64,000 bases of DNA from Brachybacterium halotolerans (GCF_016623465.1 NZ_JAEDAJ010000009.1:62001-126000), one strand, 5' to 3'. Positions 15,516 to 24,305 are shown, counted from the first letter of the stretch. Notes: generated from the sequence alone by a model not told the origin. Program-made: numbers and translations.

Positions 15516-16493
15516 TCAGTGGGCGGCGGCGCGGCGGCCTTCGTTGACGGGGGCGTCGAAGGTGAGTGCGTCGCGCACGAAGCTGATCTGGGCGCGGCGG
15601 GCGCACTGGGCGGCGGGTCCGCGCCAGACCAGCGGGTAGCAGTGCCAGCCCCCGGGCTGCTCGAGGTAGGTGACATGGACGTCGGCGAGGCCGAGGGCGT
15701 CGCGCAGGCGCTGGGAATCACCGAGCAGAAGATCCTGGTCGCCGACGGTCAGGTGCACGGGAGGCAGGCCCTGGAGGTCGCCGCCGAGCGGGCTGAGCCG
15801 CGGGTCGTCGAGCGGGAAGCCGTCCGCGTACATCGCCGCGCAGCGCGCGAGCAGGTCCGGGCGCACCGCGGGGTCCTTCTCGATCTGCGCCGTGCGCCGC
15901 GGGTCCTCGCCCGTGAGGTCCGCCCACGGGGAGGTCAGCAGCAGCGCGGAGGGCAGGGACTCGCCGCGGTCGCGGAGTGCCTGGACCACGGCGAGCGCGA
16001 GTCCGCCGCCGGCGCTGTCGCCGGAGAGGACCCAGTTCGGGGAGACCGCGTCGAGGTCCTCGAGGATGCCGAGCACTCCCTCGACCGCATCGCCGTAGGC
16101 GGCGGGGAACGGCATCTCCGGCGCCATCCGGTAGTGCAGCATCGAGGCGGCCGCGCCGGTGCGTCGGCGCAGGTCCGACAGCCAGTCCCAGTGGTTCGGG
16201 CTCTCGCCGTTCACGTAGGCGCCGCCGTGGAGATGGATGACGAGCCCGGCGTTCGCGCGCGCACGATCGATCCAGGTCACGGGGATGCCGCGGTGGCGCG
16301 ATCGGGTCACCAGCGAGCGGTCGACGAGCTCGCGGTCGGGCTTCGTGGGGTGGTGGGTGCGGCGCACGTTGAGCTCGTAGAGGCCGATGGGCATCTGGGC
16401 GCTGATGAACGCGCCGACGCGCAGGGCGCGCGCCCCAGAGGCCTCCTCCTCGTCGACCTGCGGGACGGGGGTCTCGACGTGCATGGACTTCAT
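15516..16493 (-). CDS. Alpha/beta hydrolase, hormone-sensitive-lipase-like esterase
   Basis: Hydrolyses esters of short acyl chains by family. The 325-aa protein has an oxyanion-hole motif HGGAY at residues 89-93, the nucleophile elbow GDSAG with Ser160, an acidic residue in LTVGDQDLLLGDS, and the catalytic His in GGWHCY (about 284). This arrangement is the HSL/acetyl-esterase group. No signal peptide, so cytosolic. It lies 65 nt upstream of the YczE-like gene on the same strand and may share its transcript. True substrate unknown. Confidence 0.9.
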   Translation of the reverse strand: MKSMHVETPVPQVDEEEASGARALRVGAFISAQMPIGLYELNVRRTHHPTKPDRELVDRSLVTRSRHRGIPVTWIDRARANAGLVIHLHGGAYVNGESPNHWDWLSDLRRRTGAAASMLHYRMAPEMPFPAAYGDAVEGVLGILEDLDAVSPNWVLSGDSAGGGLALAVVQALRDRGESLPSALLLTSPWADLTGEDPRRTAQIEKDPAVRPDLLARCAAMYADGFPLDDPRLSPLGGDLQGLPPVHLTVGDQDLLLGDSQRLRDALGLADVHVTYLEQPGGWHCYPLVWRGPAAQCARRAQISFVRDALTFDAPVNEGRRAAAH

Positions 16494-16570
16494 GAGGGCA
16501 TCTTCGCATGCGCTCTCGACCGCGCGGTGCGGACACCGCGTGACGCCGCCCGATGCCGCGTGATGCCCGA

Positions 16571-16606
16571 CCCGTCGGCCCCGTCGGTCCCGTCGGCCCC
16601 GTCGGC
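16571..16606. repeat. Four 9-bp repeats CCCGTCGGY
   Basis: Four consecutive 9-mers (CCCGTCGGC or CCCGTCGGT) in the short gap between the esterase and MFS genes. The same 9-mer theme recurs inside several genes of the window. Confidence 0.55.
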
Positions 16607-16619
16607 CCCGCGTCGGATC

Positions 16620-18011
16620 TCAGGCGCGCTCGACGGCGTCGACGAGGTCGTCGTCCACGAGCCTGTTGGCGCTCGCCCGCCAGCCGGCCACTCCCAGCAG
16701 GACGGCGCTCGCCACCAGCAGCCACAGCACGAGCGTCATCGAGCCGGTCGCCTGCAGCAGCGCGCCCATCACGAGCGGGCCGACGCCCGCGAGCAGGTAC
16801 CCCACGGGCTGGACCATCCCCGAGAGCCTGGCCGTGATCGCGGGGTCGCGGGTGCGGCCGGGGATCATCGCGATCGCGGTCGGGAAGGCGAAACCGCCGA
16901 TGCCCAGCAGTGCCGCCCAGGCGACGGGCGCGGCGGCCGGCGCGATGATCAGGGCGAGGTAGCCGGCCGCGGTGAGCACGCCGAATGCGAGCGCGAACAC
17001 GCCCAGGCGCTGGGAGCGCGCGATCACCGTCGGCATCACCAGCCCGCCGATCATGCCCCAGGCGGCGACCTGCGAGACCGTCGCCCCGGCGGCGGCGCCG
17101 GAGAGTCCCGCGTCGGTGAGGATCTGCGGGAGGAAGCCGAACTGCGTGTACGCGTTCATCGACTGCAGACCGAACATGAGCGTGAGGAAGAGCGCGGTCG
17201 GCGAGCGCCGCAGGGGGACGCTGCGCGCCGCCACGCGGGCTGCGGCCCGGACCCGCGCGCGCTCCGTCGTGGCGTCGGGGGCCGCCGGGTCGGACGCGCC
17301 CTGCTCAGGGGGCAGGACGCCGTCGGCCGCGCGCGGGAAGTCGTTGCCGACCTTCGCGAGCACCACGAGGCCGACGAGCACCGGCAGCACCGCGAGCGCG
17401 GTCCAGGCCTGCAGAGAGAAGCGCCAGCCGCTGCCCCCGGAGGCGAGCGGGACGGCGATCGCCGGACCGACGGCCGCCCCGACCGAGAGCAGCATCGAAT
17501 AGGCGGTCATGAGCAGCACGGTGGAGCGTCCGCCGTGGTGCTTGACCCAGGCCGGCGTGACCACGTTGACGAGCGACGGACCCATCAGCGCGACCGCGCT
17601 GAGCAGCACGAACAGCCCGAACGAGCCGGAGAGCGGGCGCAGGATCAGCCCGATCGTCAGCAGCGAGAAGGCGAGCACGATCGTCCCGGTGAGCCCGATG
17701 CGCCGGGACAGGGGCACCGCGAGCAGGCCGAACGCGCCGAAGCACAGGCAGGGCAGGGCGGTGAGCAGGCCGTCGGCCCAGGCGCCCACGCCGTAGGCGC
17801 CGGTGATGTCCTCCATGAGCGGGCCCAGCCCGGACGCGGCGGGGCGCAGGTTCAGCGAGATCGTCACCACGAAGACGATCGCGAGCGCGAGCCCGACGGC
17901 GCCCGCGGTGCGGCCGGACGCGGCGGCACGGCCGGACTCGGCGGGGCGCGTCGAGGCCGTCGGGAGGTCGGGATCGGGGGTCGAGGAGGAAGGGGTGTCC
18001 GGGGACGTCAC
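16620..18011 (-). CDS. MFS transporter of the CynX/NimT type
   Basis: Twelve-helix major facilitator, probably a proton-coupled exporter or importer of small organic anions or nitroimidazole-like compounds by family. Helix 1 ends in SLNLRPAASGLGPLMEDI, close to the CynX/NimT signature NLRP...GPL. Both six-helix halves are present with a central loop of about 50 residues. I chose GTG 18011 because GAGGGGGAG precedes it by 9 nt; upstream frame belongs to the divergent gene. 463 aa fits. It is divergent from the hypothetical gene at 18069 with only 57 nt between. Confidence 0.88.
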   Translation of the reverse strand: MTSPDTPSSSTPDPDLPTASTRPAESGRAAASGRTAGAVGLALAIVFVVTISLNLRPAASGLGPLMEDITGAYGVGAWADGLLTALPCLCFGAFGLLAVPLSRRIGLTGTIVLAFSLLTIGLILRPLSGSFGLFVLLSAVALMGPSLVNVVTPAWVKHHGGRSTVLLMTAYSMLLSVGAAVGPAIAVPLASGGSGWRFSLQAWTALAVLPVLVGLVVLAKVGNDFPRAADGVLPPEQGASDPAAPDATTERARVRAAARVAARSVPLRRSPTALFLTLMFGLQSMNAYTQFGFLPQILTDAGLSGAAAGATVSQVAAWGMIGGLVMPTVIARSQRLGVFALAFGVLTAAGYLALIIAPAAAPVAWAALLGIGGFAFPTAIAMIPGRTRDPAITARLSGMVQPVGYLLAGVGPLVMGALLQATGSMTLVLWLLVASAVLLGVAGWRASANRLVDDDLVDAVERA

Positions 18012-18056
18012 CGGTCGATTCTCCCCCTCCTCACCCCCTCGCCGCGCATCGCCCCA

Positions 18057-18062
18057 TACGCT
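18057..18062 (+). promoter_or_regulatory. -10 element TACGCT, leaderless promoter
   Basis: TACGCT ends 6 nt before ATG 18069; no ribosome binding site is present. Confidence 0.45.
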
Positions 18063-18068
18063 GGACCG

Positions 18069-19073
18069 ATGGAACCGATCCCCCGCTTCTGGGCCTCGCG
18101 CACCACCACCGTCCCCACTCGTCGCCGCGGCGAGGTCCCCGTGGACGTGTGGGGGTGGTCGGACAGCTCCCGCGAGGACGCGCTCTCGCGCGCCGAGCGA
18201 CGGGCGCAGGACCTCGCGGCGCGCGGGATCGAGGACACGCGCGCGGCCGAGTACTACCCCGGTCGGCCCGTGCGCGAGGAGATCCTCGAGGAGGTGCGCG
18301 GCGACGACGGCGCGCTGCTCGCCGTGATCACCCGCAACCGCTACGGCGCCGCCGTGCTGAACACGGACGCCGTGCTCATCGCGGATGTTGACCTGCCGGC
18401 CTCGGCGCTGGCACGGGGCCGACGGGGATCCGGGCGCGGTGCGGGCCCGGCTGCGGGCGCGGGCGGGGAGCGCCCGTCCCTTCTGGGGCGTCTGTTCGGA
18501 CGGCGGGCGCAGGCGTCCGCCGCGGCGGCCGACGAGGCGGGCGCCGGGGCCGAGGCGCGCACGGGGACCGGGTCCGACGACGCACCGGGCGTGTCCGATG
18601 CGCTCGACGCGACGCCCGAGGCGACGGCCGTGCGCGAGAGGGTCGAGGCCTTCGCCGGCGCCCACCCGGACTGGGGCGTGCACCTGCACCGCACCGCTGC
18701 GGGGTTCCGCGTGCTGATCAGCGGGACGGGCGCGGCGCCCGCGAGCGAGCAGGCCCGCGGCATCCTCGACGAGCTCGGCTCGGATCCGCTGTACGTCAGG
18801 CTGTGCGCGGCGCAGGCCTCCTACCGGGCTCGGCTCGCGCCGAAGCCGTGGCGCGTGGGCCGCGCGGCGCTGGGTGTGCGCTGGCCGGCGGAGGGCCGGG
18901 CGGCCGACGAGTACGCGTCATGGGTGCGGGACTTCGAGTCCTCCTGCGCGGGCAGCGCCGCGTGCCGGCGCGTCTGGTGGAACGGCGTCGAGCCGACGAG
19001 CGATGCCGAGCGCCGGCTGCTGACCCTGCACGACGAGCGCTCCGGCGCCGACTCGGGCCAGGCGCTCGCATGA
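18069..19073 (+). CDS. Conserved hypothetical protein
   Basis: A 334-aa protein of unknown function. Conserved-looking words are IPRFWASRTTTVPTRRRG at the start, WGWSDSSREDALSRAERRAQ in outline, REEILEEV, ITRNRYGAAVLNTDAVLIADVD, and near the C-terminus DPLYVRLCAAQASYRARLAPKPW. I recall similar proteins, also in proteobacteria, annotated only as hypothetical. Residues about 118-175 are a Gly/Ala-rich insert that splits the two conserved halves. The stop overlaps the start of an acetyltransferase gene. No membrane segments or known catalytic motif. Confidence 0.75.
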   Translation: MEPIPRFWASRTTTVPTRRRGEVPVDVWGWSDSSREDALSRAERRAQDLAARGIEDTRAAEYYPGRPVREEILEEVRGDDGALLAVITRNRYGAAVLNTDAVLIADVDLPASALARGRRGSGRGAGPAAGAGGERPSLLGRLFGRRAQASAAAADEAGAGAEARTGTGSDDAPGVSDALDATPEATAVRERVEAFAGAHPDWGVHLHRTAAGFRVLISGTGAAPASEQARGILDELGSDPLYVRLCAAQASYRARLAPKPWRVGRAALGVRWPAEGRAADEYASWVRDFESSCAGSAACRRVWWNGVEPTSDAERRLLTLHDERSGADSGQALA

Positions 19074-19687
19074 GCGCCGACGTGCGCGCGGTTCGGGACG
19101 GGCCCGACGGTCCCGTCGGCCCCGAGCGGAGCACCGAGCGCCTCGACCTCCACGTGCCGCGGCTCTCCGATCTGCCCGAGCTGCACGCCCTGTACGAGGA
19201 CCCCCGGGTGTGGGCGCACTTTCCGCAGCTGCGGCACACGGACGAGCAGGACACGCGCACGATGCTCGAGCGTTGGATCGCCCAGTGGGAGCGCGATGGA
19301 CTGGGCACCTGGATCGTGCGCCCCCGCGGAGAGGACGAGCTGCTGGGCAACGCCGGCTGCTCGCTGCGCGGGGCGGCCGACGAGGCGGCGCAGGGCGCGC
19401 GCTTCTGGAACCTCGGCTACCGCTTCCGCCCGGAAGCGCAGGGGCAGGGCTTCGCCCGCGAGGCGGCGCGGGCAGCGATCGAGGCGGCCCGCGCGGCGGC
19501 CCCCGAGGTGCCGGTGGTGGCCTTCCTGCTCGAGCACAACGAAGCCTCCGCGGCGCTCGCACGGCGCCTGGGACTGGTGCAGCGCTACCGGGGACCCGAT
19601 GCGGGGAACCCCGATCCCTCGGCGATCCGGCTCGTCCTCTCCGACCGGGAGCTCAGCGACGAGGAGCTGGTCGAGACCCTGCGGTGA
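19070..19687 (+). CDS. GNAT-family acetyltransferase (RimJ/RimL-like)
   Basis: A 205-aa acetyltransferase. TERLDLHVPRLSDLPELHALYEDPRVWAHF in outline is the usual RimJ/RimL opening (residue pattern TERL.L...R..D...L). The acetyl-CoA loop reads EAQGQGFAREA, and LEHNEASAALARRLGLVQRYRG is the conserved end. ATG 19070 overlaps the preceding stop by 4 nt. The target may be a ribosomal protein N-terminus or another amine. A DGPDGPVGP stretch near the N-terminus is one more copy of the GTCGG-type repeat. Confidence 0.85.
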   Translation: MSADVRAVRDGPDGPVGPERSTERLDLHVPRLSDLPELHALYEDPRVWAHFPQLRHTDEQDTRTMLERWIAQWERDGLGTWIVRPRGEDELLGNAGCSLRGAADEAAQGARFWNLGYRFRPEAQGQGFAREAARAAIEAARAAAPEVPVVAFLLEHNEASAALARRLGLVQRYRGPDAGNPDPSAIRLVLSDRELSDEELVETLR

Positions 19688-19716
19688 GCGTCCCGTCCAC
19701 GTGACAGGGTCGACTT

Positions 19717-20970
19717 TCAGTCGCCGAGCAGAGCGAGAGGGACGACGGCGACCCCGTCCGCGCGCCGGTAGGCCTCGGGTCCCGTGGTGAGGACGACGAG
19801 GTCGGCGACGTCGTCCCCGAGCTTCTCCCGCAGCCACAGCAGGTGGCGCACGTCGTGGTCGTCGACCGACCTCGCGAGCTTCACCTCGATGCCCACGATC
19901 CGCCCGTCGGGCCCTTCGACGATGAGGTCGACCACGCGATCTCCGTTCCGGGTGCGCAGATGGCCCACGTGCGCATCGGCCGCAGTGGCCGACGCGCGGA
20001 CGGACAGCGTGGCGAGCGATTCGAACAGCGGTCCCGCCATGTGCGCGCCCCGCGGGCCCATGAGCGTCTTCGCGCTCATCCCCAATGCCCTCAGAGCGAG
20101 GGCGGGATCCACGAGCTGGTGTTTGGGGGCCTGCTGCAGTCGTCCCAGCGAGATCCGTACGGGCTCCCACGCGGGTACGGGGTCGAGCACCCACAGCTGC
20201 GTCAGATGCTCTCGGTACGCGATCGTCGTCGTCTTCGCCGGCTGCGTCCCATCACCGCCCGTCGTGGCATCCATGATCTTGGCGTACGCGGTGGTCGACG
20301 ACGACGCCGCCGCGTAGGCGGCGATCCATCGGCGAAGCACTCCCGGGCGTCGCACCTTCAGTCCGACCTCGGGAAGGTCTCGATCGATGATCCTCAGGAG
20401 GTAGCTGTCCAGCAGGACGCGTCCGGCCCTCGCCTCGGCCCCCATGACTCCCGGGAAGCCGCTGCGCGAGAGGGCCTCCGCGTAGTCGGACGTCGTCCAG
20501 TCCGTCATCCCGGTGACCTTGGCGTCCCCCTCGCCGTCCATCATCGCTGCAAGGCTGACGGTCGGCTCGACGACACCTCTCTCGTGCACTGCCATGGGCC
20601 GCATCCGGAGCGAGACGATCCGGCCCGCACCACTGTGCGTCCCCTGCGCAGCGGACTCCGAGGCACTGCCGGTGAGGAGGAACCGGCCCGGGCGTGCCCC
20701 GGAATCCACTCGGCGCCGCACGACATCCCACACCTCCGGCAGCCATTGCCACTCGTCGAGAAGGACCGTGCCCTGGTCACCGTTCAGCAGCGACGGATCG
20801 GATGCCAGGAGCTCGCGCTGCGCGGGATCATCCAGCAAGTAGGCGCGGGATGCCCTCCGCAGGGCCGTGCCCGACTTCCCGACGCCTTTGGCCCCGTCGA
20901 TCGCGATCGCGGGCAACGAAGGCATCAGCGCGTCGAGCGAGCTGTCGAGACTTCGTCGTCTGTATCCCAC
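19717..20970 (-). CDS. AAA ATPase with DUF4143-type C-terminus
   Basis: A 417-aa ATP-binding protein of the archaeal-ATPase-like family. Walker A GAKGVGKS is at residues 26-33, Walker B VLLDEWQW about 69-76, and a sensor segment FLLTGSAS follows. The second half (DUF4143) ends with VVDLIVEGPDGRIVGIEVK, which resembles the D...ExK core of a restriction-type nuclease fold and may be non-catalytic. Such genes are widespread, patchy and of unknown cellular role. The start is a GTG preceded by GGGGG. Three 23-bp repeats lie just upstream. It converges on the acetyltransferase gene. Confidence 0.87.
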   Translation of the reverse strand: MGYRRRSLDSSLDALMPSLPAIAIDGAKGVGKSGTALRRASRAYLLDDPAQRELLASDPSLLNGDQGTVLLDEWQWLPEVWDVVRRRVDSGARPGRFLLTGSASESAAQGTHSGAGRIVSLRMRPMAVHERGVVEPTVSLAAMMDGEGDAKVTGMTDWTTSDYAEALSRSGFPGVMGAEARAGRVLLDSYLLRIIDRDLPEVGLKVRRPGVLRRWIAAYAAASSSTTAYAKIMDATTGGDGTQPAKTTTIAYREHLTQLWVLDPVPAWEPVRISLGRLQQAPKHQLVDPALALRALGMSAKTLMGPRGAHMAGPLFESLATLSVRASATAADAHVGHLRTRNGDRVVDLIVEGPDGRIVGIEVKLARSVDDHDVRHLLWLREKLGDDVADLVVLTTGPEAYRRADGVAVVPLALLGD

Positions 20971-21014
20971 GATTCCCCCCTGACGTGCACATCTGACGCC
21001 ACATGGCCGCGCGT

Positions 21015-21083
21015 ACGCTACCTTCAGCAGGACTTTTACGCTACCTTCAGCACGGATTCGACGCTACCATCAGCACGAGAAGG
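21015..21083. repeat. Three 23-bp direct repeats upstream of the DUF4143 ATPase
   Basis: ACGCTACCTTCAGCA occurs at 21015, 21038 and (as ACGCTACCATCAGCA) 21061, an exact 23-bp spacing. The spacer sequences differ, so the 15-bp core is conserved. The array starts 45 nt upstream of the ATPase start codon. Confidence 0.7.
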
Positions 21084-21204
21084 ATCTGCAGGACACCCGC
21101 ACAGGAGCGAGCCCCCGCTCCACGAAGATTCCGGGCACGCAGGCGTGCATCCCGGCTCGCCATCCTCATGTCTACGGCGGCGCTCAGTGCCGCCGCGCCA
21201 CCGC

Positions 21205-22584
21205 TCACCCGCCGGTGAAGCCGCCGCCTCCGGGCATGTCCTTGAAGCGCGAGTAGTGGCCCTCGAAGGCCACGGCGATGGTGCCCACGGCGCCGTTGCG
21301 GTGCTTGGCGAGGATGAGGTCGGCCTCGCCGGCGCGCTGGGACTCCTTCTCGTAGTAGTCCTCGCGGTGGATGAGCACGATGAGGTCGGCGTCCTGCTCG
21401 ATCGAGCCGGACTCGCGCAGGTCGCTCATCATCGGCTTCTTGTCCTGGCGCTGCTCGCTGCCGCGGTTCAGCTGGGAGATCGCGATCACCGGGACCTCGA
21501 GCTCCTTGGCCAGCAGCTTGAGCGCACGGGAGAACTCGCTGACCTCCTGCTGCCTCGACTCCACGCGCTTGCCGGAGCTCATGAGCTGCAGGTAGTCGAT
21601 GACCACGAGCTTGAGGTCGTGCTTCTGCTTGAGCCGGCGGCACTTCGCGCGGATCTCCATGAGCGACATGTTCGCGGAGTCGTCCATGAACAGCGGCGCG
21701 TTGCCGATGCGGCTCATGGCGCGCGCCATCGCCTGCCAGTCGCGGTCGTCCATCGAGCCGTCGCGCATCTTGCCCATCGGCACCTGCGCCTCGGCCGAGA
21801 GCAGACGCATCGTGATCTCGGTCTTGTCCATCTCCAGGGAGAAGATGACGCTGGTCTGGCCGTTGTGGATCGACGCCGAGCGCAGCACGTCCATGCCCAG
21901 CGTCGTCTTCCCCATCGCGGGGCGGCCGGCGAAGATGATCATCTGGCCGGGGTGCAGGCCCTGCGTGATCTCGTCGAACTCGGAGAAGCCCGTGGGGATG
22001 CCGGTGACCTGGCCGCCGCGGTTCTGCGTGGCCTCGATGACGTCGATGGTGCCGCCGATGACCTCGGACAGAGGCAGGAAGTCCTCGCTCTGGCCGCGCT
22101 CGGTGACCGCGTAGACCTGCGCCTGCGCCTCGTTGATGACCTCCTCGACCTCGCCGCCGTCGGCCGCGTAGCCGAGCTGGACGATGCGGGTGCCGGCCTC
22201 GACGAGGCGGCGCAGGGTCGCGCGCTCCACGACGATGTCCGCGTAGAACCCGGCGTTCGCGGCGGTGGGGACCATGTCGATGAGGTCGGCGAGGTAGGCG
22301 CCGCCGCCCACGCGCTGCAGCTCGCCGCGCTTGGTGAGCTCGTCGGAGACGGTGACCAGGTCAGCGGGCTCACCGCGCGAGTAGAGGTCGGTGATGGCGT
22401 CGAAGATGACCTCGTGCGCGGGGCGGTAGAAGTCCGAGCCGCGGGCCTTCTCGACGACGTCGGCGATCGCGTCCTTGGACAGCATCATCCCGCCCAGCAC
22501 GCCGCGCTCGGCGGCGAGGTCCTGCGGCGGGGTGCGCTCGAGTCCGCGATCGGGGCCGGGTTCGAAGGCGTCGTTCTGGGTCAC
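21205..22584 (-). CDS. dnaB: Replicative DNA helicase
   Basis: Hexameric 5'-3' helicase of the replisome. The N-terminal domain (about 15-120) reads DLAAERGVLGGMMLSKDAI and VGGGAYLADLIDMVPTAAN. The RecA-like domain has Walker A GRPAMGKTT at 220-228, a Walker B strand LKLVVIDYLQLM, and the DnaB words AISQLNRGSEQRQDKKPMMSDLRESG in outline. At 459 aa it is full length with no intein. GTG 22584 has TAGACT 6 nt upstream and no ribosome binding site, so the message is probably leaderless. Confidence 0.97.
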   Translation of the reverse strand: MTQNDAFEPGPDRGLERTPPQDLAAERGVLGGMMLSKDAIADVVEKARGSDFYRPAHEVIFDAITDLYSRGEPADLVTVSDELTKRGELQRVGGGAYLADLIDMVPTAANAGFYADIVVERATLRRLVEAGTRIVQLGYAADGGEVEEVINEAQAQVYAVTERGQSEDFLPLSEVIGGTIDVIEATQNRGGQVTGIPTGFSEFDEITQGLHPGQMIIFAGRPAMGKTTLGMDVLRSASIHNGQTSVIFSLEMDKTEITMRLLSAEAQVPMGKMRDGSMDDRDWQAMARAMSRIGNAPLFMDDSANMSLMEIRAKCRRLKQKHDLKLVVIDYLQLMSSGKRVESRQQEVSEFSRALKLLAKELEVPVIAISQLNRGSEQRQDKKPMMSDLRESGSIEQDADLIVLIHREDYYEKESQRAGEADLILAKHRNGAVGTIAVAFEGHYSRFKDMPGGGGFTGG

Positions 22585-22590
22585 CGGGAC

Positions 22591-22596
22591 AGTCTA
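22591..22596 (-). promoter_or_regulatory. -10 element TAGACT, leaderless promoter of dnaB
   Basis: On the reverse strand TAGACT ends 6 nt before the GTG start. Confidence 0.5.
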
Positions 22597-22780
22597 GGGA
22601 AGAGGGCCGACGCCGCCCGACGGGACTGTGGATCCACGCGGCTCGCGTGTGGAGTCGCACGCCGCCCTTCCCAAGTCTTTGATCTTTCCACTACCGTGGG
22701 CGGCCACCGCCCGACGCCGGACGCTCGCCGCGGCGGGCGCGGGCCCGGGTCGACCCCCGCATCCGACGGAAGGACCCCTC

Positions 22781-23233
22781 ATGGCCACCTCCACCGCACA
22801 GCGCCACTCGACCGCACGCGACCTCGGCCTGCTCGTCGCCCGCATCGTCCTGGGCGTCGTCTTCACGGCCCACGGCATCCAGAAGATCTCCGAGTGGGGA
22901 CTGGACGCGACCGCGCAGAACTTCGCGGGCATGGGCGTGCCGATGCCCGAGCTCGCCGCCCCGGTCGTGGCGATCCTCGAGCTCGCCGGCGGCATCGCCC
23001 TCATCCTCGGCGTGCTCACGCCGTGGGTCGGGATCCTGCTCGCGATCGACATGCTCGTCGCGGCTCTGCTCGTCCACGTGGGCTCGGGCGTCTTCGTCGA
23101 CGGCGGCGGCTGGGAGCTCGTGGGCGGCCTCGGCGCCGGTGCGCTGGCGCTGGCCGCGACCGGCTCCGGCCGCCTCTCGCTGGACCACCTCTTCGTGGGC
23201 CGGCGCTCGGGCCGCCGCTCGGCGCGCGCCTGA
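22781..23233 (+). CDS. DoxX family membrane protein
   Basis: A 150-aa four-helix membrane protein. LVARIVLGVVFTAHGIQKI in helix 1 and the repeating GG.ALILG pattern in helix 2 are the DoxX signature. Members act in membrane redox or sulfur-stress systems, but many are unassigned. The start has GGAAGG 10 nt upstream. It stands between dnaB (divergent) and the NmrA-like gene. No partner is evident. Confidence 0.87.
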   Translation: MATSTAQRHSTARDLGLLVARIVLGVVFTAHGIQKISEWGLDATAQNFAGMGVPMPELAAPVVAILELAGGIALILGVLTPWVGILLAIDMLVAALLVHVGSGVFVDGGGWELVGGLGAGALALAATGSGRLSLDHLFVGRRSGRRSARA

Positions 23234-23313
23234 GCCGCGCTCGCGCGACCACGCGACCAGCACGCGACCGATAGGACGACGGCCGACGGACCGACGGGCC
23301 ATCGGCGACGTCC

Positions 23314-23359
23314 ACGGGGCACGATGGGTGCGGAGCGATCCGCGCTCCTCGTGCCCCGT
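23314..23359 (+). terminator. Large hairpin between doxX-like and NmrA-like genes
   Basis: Outer arms ACGGGGCACGA (23314-23324) and TCGTGCCCCGT (23349-23359), continued by an inner 6-bp stem GGAGCG/CGCTCC with a 5-nt loop. It may end the doxX transcript or regulate the next gene. Confidence 0.45.
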
Positions 23360-23382
23360 CGCGTTGCAGGAGGTCCCGTGCC

Positions 23383-24246
23383 ATGGCAGGTTCCGCACGA
23401 TCCGAGCAGCCCGGCGAGCCTGTGCCCGCGACCGCATCCGCCCACGGGCCCGCGTCTGCCGCCCGCGTGGTCGTCGTGGGCGGGACGGGCACGATCGGCG
23501 CGAAGCTCGTGCGCCTGCTCGAGGCCGACGGCCATGAGGTGGTCGTCGCCTCGCCCTCGACGGGCGTGGACGCCGTGACCGGCGCAGGCCTCGAGGATGC
23601 CCTGCGCGGCGCGGACCTGGTGGTCGACACCTCGAAGCCCCGCTCCTTCGCGCCCGAGGCCCTCGAGGCCTTCTTCACGACCGGGATCCGCCGCCTGCTG
23701 GGCGCCGAGCGCGCCGCGGGCGTGCGCCACCACCTCTCGCTGTCCATCGTCGGCGCCGACCGCGCGCCCGACGTGCCCTTCTACCGGGCCAAGGCAGGCA
23801 TGGAGCAGGAGGTCCGCGACGGCGGGATCCCCTGGACGATCCTGCACGCCACCCAGTTCTTCGAGTTCGCACGCGGCATCGCCGAGGCCGCGGAGCGCGC
23901 GGACGGCCCGGGCGGGCCCGGCTCCACGACCCTGCTCCCGCCGATCCAGGTGCAGCCGATCGCCGGCGACGCGGTCGCCGCGCATCTCGCCCGGCTCGTC
24001 GCCCGGATCCTCGGGGCCGACGGGGAGAACGGCGGCGACCTAGATATCGCCGGTCTCCACCGGATGTCCCTCGCCGCGTTCGTGCGCACCGCCCTCGGGG
24101 ACGACGCGCCACCGATCCTCGAGTCATCCCGCGCCCCCTACTTCGGCGGCCTGATCAGCGAGGACACCCTTCTTCCGGGCCCGTCGGCCCGCCGGATCGG
24201 CCCCGCGCTGAGCGAGTGGACGGGCAGGGAGCGCGGCGTCTGCTAG
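23383..24246 (+). CDS. NmrA-like NAD(P)-binding Rossmann protein
   Basis: A 287-aa atypical short-chain dehydrogenase. The dinucleotide motif GGTGTIG is at residues 33-39. Later blocks ADLVVDTSKPRSF, HHLSLSIVGADRAPDVPFYRAKAGMEQ and PWTILHATQFFEF (in outline) follow the NmrA/NAD(P)H-binding pattern, with YRAK in place of the usual YxxxK. These proteins are oxidoreductases or NADP-sensing regulators; which applies here is open. GGAGGT lies 9 nt before ATG 23383. The 22 leading residues are probably disordered. Confidence 0.83.
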   Translation: MAGSARSEQPGEPVPATASAHGPASAARVVVVGGTGTIGAKLVRLLEADGHEVVVASPSTGVDAVTGAGLEDALRGADLVVDTSKPRSFAPEALEAFFTTGIRRLLGAERAAGVRHHLSLSIVGADRAPDVPFYRAKAGMEQEVRDGGIPWTILHATQFFEFARGIAEAAERADGPGGPGSTTLLPPIQVQPIAGDAVAAHLARLVARILGADGENGGDLDIAGLHRMSLAAFVRTALGDDAPPILESSRAPYFGGLISEDTLLPGPSARRIGPALSEWTGRERGVC

Positions 24247-24305
24247 GTCACGACGAGCGCGCACGGGTTTGTGCCCGGCGCGCAGCGGCGGCACCATGGC
24301 GGCCC

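Noticed and set aside
16553-16837. Collagen-like GPVGPVGPV protein
   Set aside because: Produced by the 9-bp repeats between two genes; the frame then runs antisense into the MFS gene and has no ribosome binding site.
21015-21083. Short CRISPR array
   Set aside because: 15-bp cores with 8-bp spacers are too short and there are no cas genes.
21205-22584. Intein in dnaB
   Set aside because: The Walker A region and the rest are contiguous and the length is normal.
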